Shown here: in pieces, positions 51,138 to 64,000 of the stretch
Layout: the number at the start of each line of letters is the position of its first letter
Numbering within the stretch: position 1 is the stretch's first letter
Source: Syngnathus acus
Taxonomy: Eukaryota > Chordata > Actinopteri > Syngnathiformes > Syngnathidae
NCBI RefSeq assembly: GCF_901709675.1
Contig: NC_051106.1
Span: forward strand, 1,090,001-1,154,000
Length of the DNA: 64,000 nt
Reading direction: 5' to 3'
Translations under genes and position numbers: made by a program
Notes under the pieces: model-generated
Databases searched by the model: none
Told to the model about the DNA's origin: nothing
What the model saw: the letters and a program-made list of their open reading frames with translations, nothing else

Positions 51138-52161
51138 GATGGTGTCAGCTGGCGTCGTTACGCGGACGCTGAGAAGAAGAGAGGGTATCTTGTTGTCGGA
51201 CCCAGATTGTTGCTTGTTTTGGCGCGTTTGCAGGAAAAATAGGGATTTTGGTATCCGTCCCGGCTAGTAGTTGTAGTAATCAGCCGCATATCTGCAAAGC
51301 AAAGGTAAGAATTTGGATTTGTATGCATGAACGTGCAGGAGCTATTTCTAAAATTGAGGGATTGAATGATGGAATGACGCGCATTGGCCTATTATCGGAC
51401 ACACAATGAATTGCATTGATTCACAGCACAGCGGGCCCACGCCTCCAAGCCAAGTTCTGTTCTGTACTCTTCGTTGTCTGTCAGGAATGGCCATTAATAA
51501 ATCGTGCAACCAGATTTTGTTAACATGAATCTCACTTTGTCATGGTTGTGACACTTGAAAGGAAACACATTTTGCTGCAGGAGGAGATTGGATTTGCCAC
51601 GGATTGTGTATTTTTTTACAAGACAAGTAGTTTAGTCTTAAAGCCATACAAGATGCTTTTAGTGAAAATTCTTAGTACTAGTATTCATTTGATTTTAGTA
51701 AAATAAAAACTGCTAAAAAACTGTGCATCAAATACAACTATGTGCGTTATGACATAAAAATTAAGAAATTTTGCACTACAAAAACCTTGAGTGTGGTGGT
51801 AGGGGAGTGCAGAAAAGGCACCTGTTTGCTGCTTTTGTGTTCAGGCTAAAGCTAAATGTTTCTCTTTAGTGACATCTAGTGGTGCCTTGGTGTCAATGGT
51901 GTATGTTGAAGTGGGTAACGTTCCATTTGGCCATAATTGGTGCTTTGCAGCCATCTTGTGGCATCTATGGATAGTTACAGATAATTCAAGTCAGGGGCCA
52001 GCACAGTGTTTTGGTTCCTCCAGTTTTGTCATGCGTTGAGTGACTCTTTCTCTAGTTCTCGAGTTCTTTGTTGGCTTTACCTTGTCGCCGATGAGTCTGG
52101 TTTGCTCACGTGTAGATGTCCTCTTTCTCTTCCTCCGTTCCCGGCGGGTCAGGGTGCAGAC

Positions 52162-53959
52162 ATGCCGTTCGGTAACACGCACAACGAGATGAAGCTGCGC
52201 AACACGTCGGCGCAGGAGTTCCCGGACCTGAGCCAGCACAACAACCACATGGCCAAGGTGCTGACACCCGACATGTACGACAAACTGCGGGCCAGGAAGA
52301 CGCCCAGTGGCTTCACGCTTGATGACGTCATCCAGACTGGCGTCGACAACCCTGGTGAGGTTTTACCTTTTGACTTGGATGGTGGGTAGCTATGCCGGTG
52401 ACGCTTATCCTATCAGATTTGTCGTGCGCCCAGGCCATCCGTTCATCATGACTGTGGGCTGCGTGGCGGGCGACGAGGACACCTACGAGGTGTTCAAGGA
52501 GCTCCTGGACCCAGTCATCAAGGACCGCCACGGAGGCTACAAACCTTCCGACAAGCACAAGACTGACCTCAACGCCAACCACCTCCAGGTAAGTTGCGCC
52601 AAATGCTCACTTCTCCACATAATGGTGCTGCGCTTGCATGGTTTCACCTGGTCGTTTTTTTTTTTTAGGGTGGCGACGACTTGGACCCCAACTACGTGCT
52701 GAGCTCTCGGGTGCGAACGGGCCGTAGCATCCGTGGATTCTGCCTGCCGCCGCACTGCAGCCGCGGTGAACGCCGAGTAGTAGAGCAGCTCTCCATCCAA
52801 GGTAAAAGGAATGCTGCTGGTGCTGGGCAACCTCTAGCGGCAGCAGGCGGAACAACACTACTCCTGATTTTGCCAACGAGCCTTTAAAAATTCAGTGGAG
52901 TCCACAGTCAGCAGAAACTTTACAACCTTCACTTGGGGCCACTTAAAAAGTCTTGAGGGGTGGAAAATTTTAGATTCCCCCCCCCCAAAATTGCCATAAA
53001 TGCTGTGGTAACAAAAAGTTCACTTTGCAGTTCTGGCGTCGCTGAGTGGTGAACTGACGGGGAAGTACTACGCTCTGAAGAACATGACTGACGCCGAGCA
53101 GCAGCAGCTGATTGACGACCACTTCCTCTTCGACAAGCCCGTCTCACCGCTGCTGCTGGCGTCCGGGATGGCCCGTGACTGGCCTGACGCCAGGGGCATC
53201 TGGTGAGGACCCACCCCCACACCCAGTCCTCACGCCTCCCTCACCCAAGTGACCTTGTGTGAATATTGCGTCAAAGGCACAATAACAACAAGACCTTCCT
53301 GGTGTGGGTGAATGAGGAGGACCACCTGCGGGTCATCTCCATGCAGAAGGGGGGCAACATGAAGGAGGTCTTCCAGCGGTTCTGCACCGGACTCACCGAG
53401 GTCAATGACATGACATTACAAAGACCTCGAAAAACACCGTGAGGTCAATAGCAAAACGTCTTTTTGAAAAGTAACACTGTGCCGCTTCGGCGGTTTTTGC
53501 ATTGCAGATTGAGAGTTTGGTCAGGAACCGCGGCCACATCTTCATGTGGAACGAGCACCTGGGCTACATCCTGACGTGCCCGTCTAACTTGGGGACGGGC
53601 CTGCGCGCCGGCGTCCACGTCAAGCTGCCCAACATGAGCAAGCACGCAAAGTTCGAGGAGGTCCTCAAGCGCCTTCGTCTGCAGAAGCGAGGAACTGGTG
53701 GGTTGCCCTGAACTTGGATCAAAAACATGAAATTTGCTGACTTAAAAAAAAATGTTTGGGCATCTTCTTTTTGTGTGCAGGCGGCGTGGATACGGCGGCG
53801 GTCGGTGGCGTATTCGACATCTCCAACGCCGACCGTCTTGGTTTCTCGGAGGTGGAGCTGGTCCAGATGGTGGTGGATGGCGTGAAGCTGCTGGTGGACA
53901 TGGAGAAGAGGCTGGAGAAAGGCCAGCCCATCGATGACCTCACGCCGACGCAAAAGTAG
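52162..53959 (+). CDS. ckb: Creatine kinase B-type
   Basis: Cytosolic phosphagen kinase that reversibly moves phosphate between ATP and creatine in brain and other tissues. Seven coding exons: 52162..52354, 52434..52588, 52669..52801, 53031..53202, 53277..53400, 53508..53697, 53781..53959; phases agree and the product is exactly 381 residues, the vertebrate cytosolic length. The N-terminal domain has [13 protein letters not shown] and the substrate-specificity region HPFIMTVGC. The catalytic domain has [38 protein letters not shown] and [13 protein letters not shown], in which Cys falls at residue 283, the reactive cysteine. No mitochondrial presequence is present. The exon 6 donor (GAG|GTCAAT) is weaker than the others. 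A 5' non-coding exon ending at 51304 precedes the 0.86 kb first intron. Confidence 0.97.
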
Positions 53960-54064
53960 GAATACCTCGGCCGCGGCCGGGTGGAATTGTGACCCGCTTT
54001 CCTTTCCTTTGCCCGTCCCAGAACGCATTCTACCCCCTTGTGTGTATTTCAAAGATGGATCTGC

Positions 54065-54070
54065 AATAAA
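54065..54070 (+). promoter_or_regulatory. ckb: ckb polyadenylation signal
   Basis: AATAAA lies 106 bp after the ckb stop and is followed by a T-rich stretch, giving a short 3' UTR. It is placed between ckb and the convergent mark3. Confidence 0.75.
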
Positions 54071-54074
54071 ATCT

Positions 54075-54803
54075 GTCCCCAAGAGAACTTGTCCTGCTTT
54101 TGTTAAAAGCACTCTAAGGACAAAAGCATTAGGACATTTTTATTCTACTCCCAGGTCGGAATCAAATAACTTGTCACTCAACAGTACTTGTTCAGATTGT
54201 ATTTTGTAGACTTTTCCTCAAGTTCCACAATATATTAGCTTTTTGCTTGTCCCAATACTTTTGCTCAAAAAATAAATTGTCTGGGCCCACATTTGACTTA
54301 AGAGCATTTGCCCCAGATTTGTTTTGCTTCCAGCAAGTATCCCAACACTTTGATTCATTTAATGAAATGACGGTCATGTGACCATCACAAACACCCCTCG
54401 CTGCCATCTCTACTCCTCCCCACCTTCCCAACCCCAAGACAAAAAGAGAACAAAAACAGTATTTGCAGTGTGAGATATTTACACGGAAAACAAGAAAAAA
54501 GCTACGTGGTGATTTTAATCTTATTCAGGAAGAGGGGAAGAAAATAAATAAGACTAGAAATTCTCTTTTGTGTCCACATTGACAGCAGGACACAAATAAA
54601 CTCAACTATGTCGCCCCCGTGTGGCCAGAACAAAGTATTAGTCAGCAGTTGAGCGATTATTGCCTAAAAAAAAAAGGAAACAAAGGTGGGTGATGTCGAA
54701 TGGATACATACTTTGCTGGTCTTTTAGTTTCTTACAAAAGGAGGCGTTTGGAAAGTTGCTACATGGATGATTGTACAGCTCGAGGGGCGGCGGCAGTGGC
54801 TCC
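54075..54803. other. Convergent 3' ends of ckb and mark3
   Basis: Probably the mark3 3' UTR on the minus strand. No other gene is visible. Confidence 0.5.
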
Positions 54804-62817
<8,014 letters not shown>

Positions 62818-64000
62818 CTGAAGAGCTGAATGTAAACACAAAGTGAAGATAAATGTGTGAAGAAACACATACCCAGTCATGAAAAGGCAGCTGAGGCAAC
62901 CGGAAACACACAAAACCAAACAAAGTGATTGACTGCATTAACAGCATTAATTAACATTAATTGCATTAACAACCACAAAGTGGCCATGAAGAACAAAAAC
63001 AAACCGGTCTTAAATTCACATCGACAATGTCACCATCAGTAAGAACCAGTTTGTGAAGTATTGGCTGTTTAAAATGCATATTTAAAGGGATGTATACGTA
63101 TGTGCGGAGGGGGAGTGAAACCATATTCAAATCAAGACCAGGACCAAGAAAAGCACTGGATGTGATCGCGAACATCTGCTCTTCCTTCAAGTCTTTTGGG
63201 ATTAGTGTGTGGCTAATGCTAGTGACCGCTTTGGACATGGCACTTTTTAAGAAGCGAGACTTTAAGAGACGGCTGATAAGTCAGGTGGAGCGCTCTGCAC
63301 CCGACAGGACGTCCTCCAATTGTTGAGCACACAAAAGAGGGAAGCCGTCCATTTTCTAGCCCCGCCACCCATCAGAGCGACGCGCGACCGTTGTCATGCC
63401 TCATTTTCTCTGCCGGGTCATCCGGACAGCAGCAGATGTGACAAAAGGTCTGATCAACCGGATTAGCGTGAGGATTCAATTCTTAGGGACGCCGGTCTCT
63501 CTCTCTCTGGGATTTGTCAACTCTTCATCATTACTGTCAGCTACGGTGAGGGGTCGACTGTTTTGTATTTAAAGCCTCACACGACAGCAATTTCACCTTT
63601 TCGAGTCTTTTAAGACGGCTCGGATCTCACAAAATAAACACGGGAGGAACTCAATCGCCCGTTTGTGTGCGTGCACGAGCTCGCCCGTTGTTTTTTCTGG
63701 GAGCCTCTGACACACAAAGGGTTACAAATCGATCGCGCTTCGGAAAAACTGATGGAAAACCACTGCTGGCCCGCCTGGGGTGGGGCAAAATAGCGGCCTT
63801 CTTTGTGGAGGCCGTCAATAGCAACCGCCAATACCTCAAACTGGTATCGTAACCCCATTGAAACGACTTTGCAAGCAAGAGTCGTTCCGATGGGGTTGGG
63901 CGTGGATAGCAAAAACAAAGGCTCCTCCCACTTGCCGTAGTTTCAATTGCATGTGACGACTTGTTTGGGACGACCACGGACGCGCTTTCCCGCTTTCTCA
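62818..64000. other. mark3: mark3 intron, no exon recognised
   Basis: The next upstream mark3 exon should encode the Gly-rich loop and the VAIK lysine. Neither motif is visible on the minus strand to the window end. No repeat family was identified. Confidence 0.5.

Noticed and set aside
62966-63977. Upstream mark3 exon in the last kilobase
   Set aside because: None of the minus-strand frames shows the Gly-rich loop or VAIK-like sequence.

Overview
This is a eukaryotic window, almost certainly from a spiny-rayed (percomorph) teleost fish. Nine vertebrate genes can be read exon by exon with GT-AG junctions and matching phases. Their introns are short, and the space between them is filled with typical fish repeats: Tc1-like and hAT elements, palindromic MITEs, a tRNA-like SINE ending in a TGGA-type tail, and long TG/CA runs. 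I cannot fix the species. No bacterial, CRISPR, rRNA or free-standing tRNA features are visible.

Layout, left to right: btbd6 (+, its first exon cut by the left edge); a decayed Tc1-like transposon; the first three coding exons of brf1 (-); zfyve21 (-, complete, 7 exons, 230 aa); klc1 (-, complete, 14 coding exons, 635 aa); a candidate 5 kb mobile element built around a satellite-like array and arrays of a palindromic TAGACGTCTA motif; coa8 (-, complete, 5 exons, 196 aa); bag5 (+, complete, five BAG-like repeats); 8.5 kb of repeats including a four-deep nest of transposons; trmt61a (-, complete, 3 exons, 297 aa); ckb (+, complete, 381 aa, with a TATA/CCAAT promoter); and mark3 (-, its last 16 exons, with the 5' end beyond the right edge).

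The block zfyve21-klc1-coa8-bag5-trmt61a-ckb-mark3 has the same order and relative strands as human 14q32.3 (from memory), read in reverse. XRCC3, which in human sits between KLC1 and ZFYVE21, is not visible. btbd6 and brf1 come from the same human chromosome arm but a separate neighbourhood, and here they abut zfyve21. The genes are unrelated housekeeping or neuronal functions (Pol III initiation, endosomal adhesion, kinesin cargo, cytochrome oxidase protection, Hsp70 co-chaperone, tRNA m1A58, phosphocreatine, microtubule kinase), so the cluster reflects conserved synteny, not an operon.

The least explained structure is 22723-27800. It has a tandem array of about 145 bp units on one side, TAGACGTCTA arrays at both sides, weakly similar inverted ends, and between them a chain of putative exons whose reading phase agrees across four introns.
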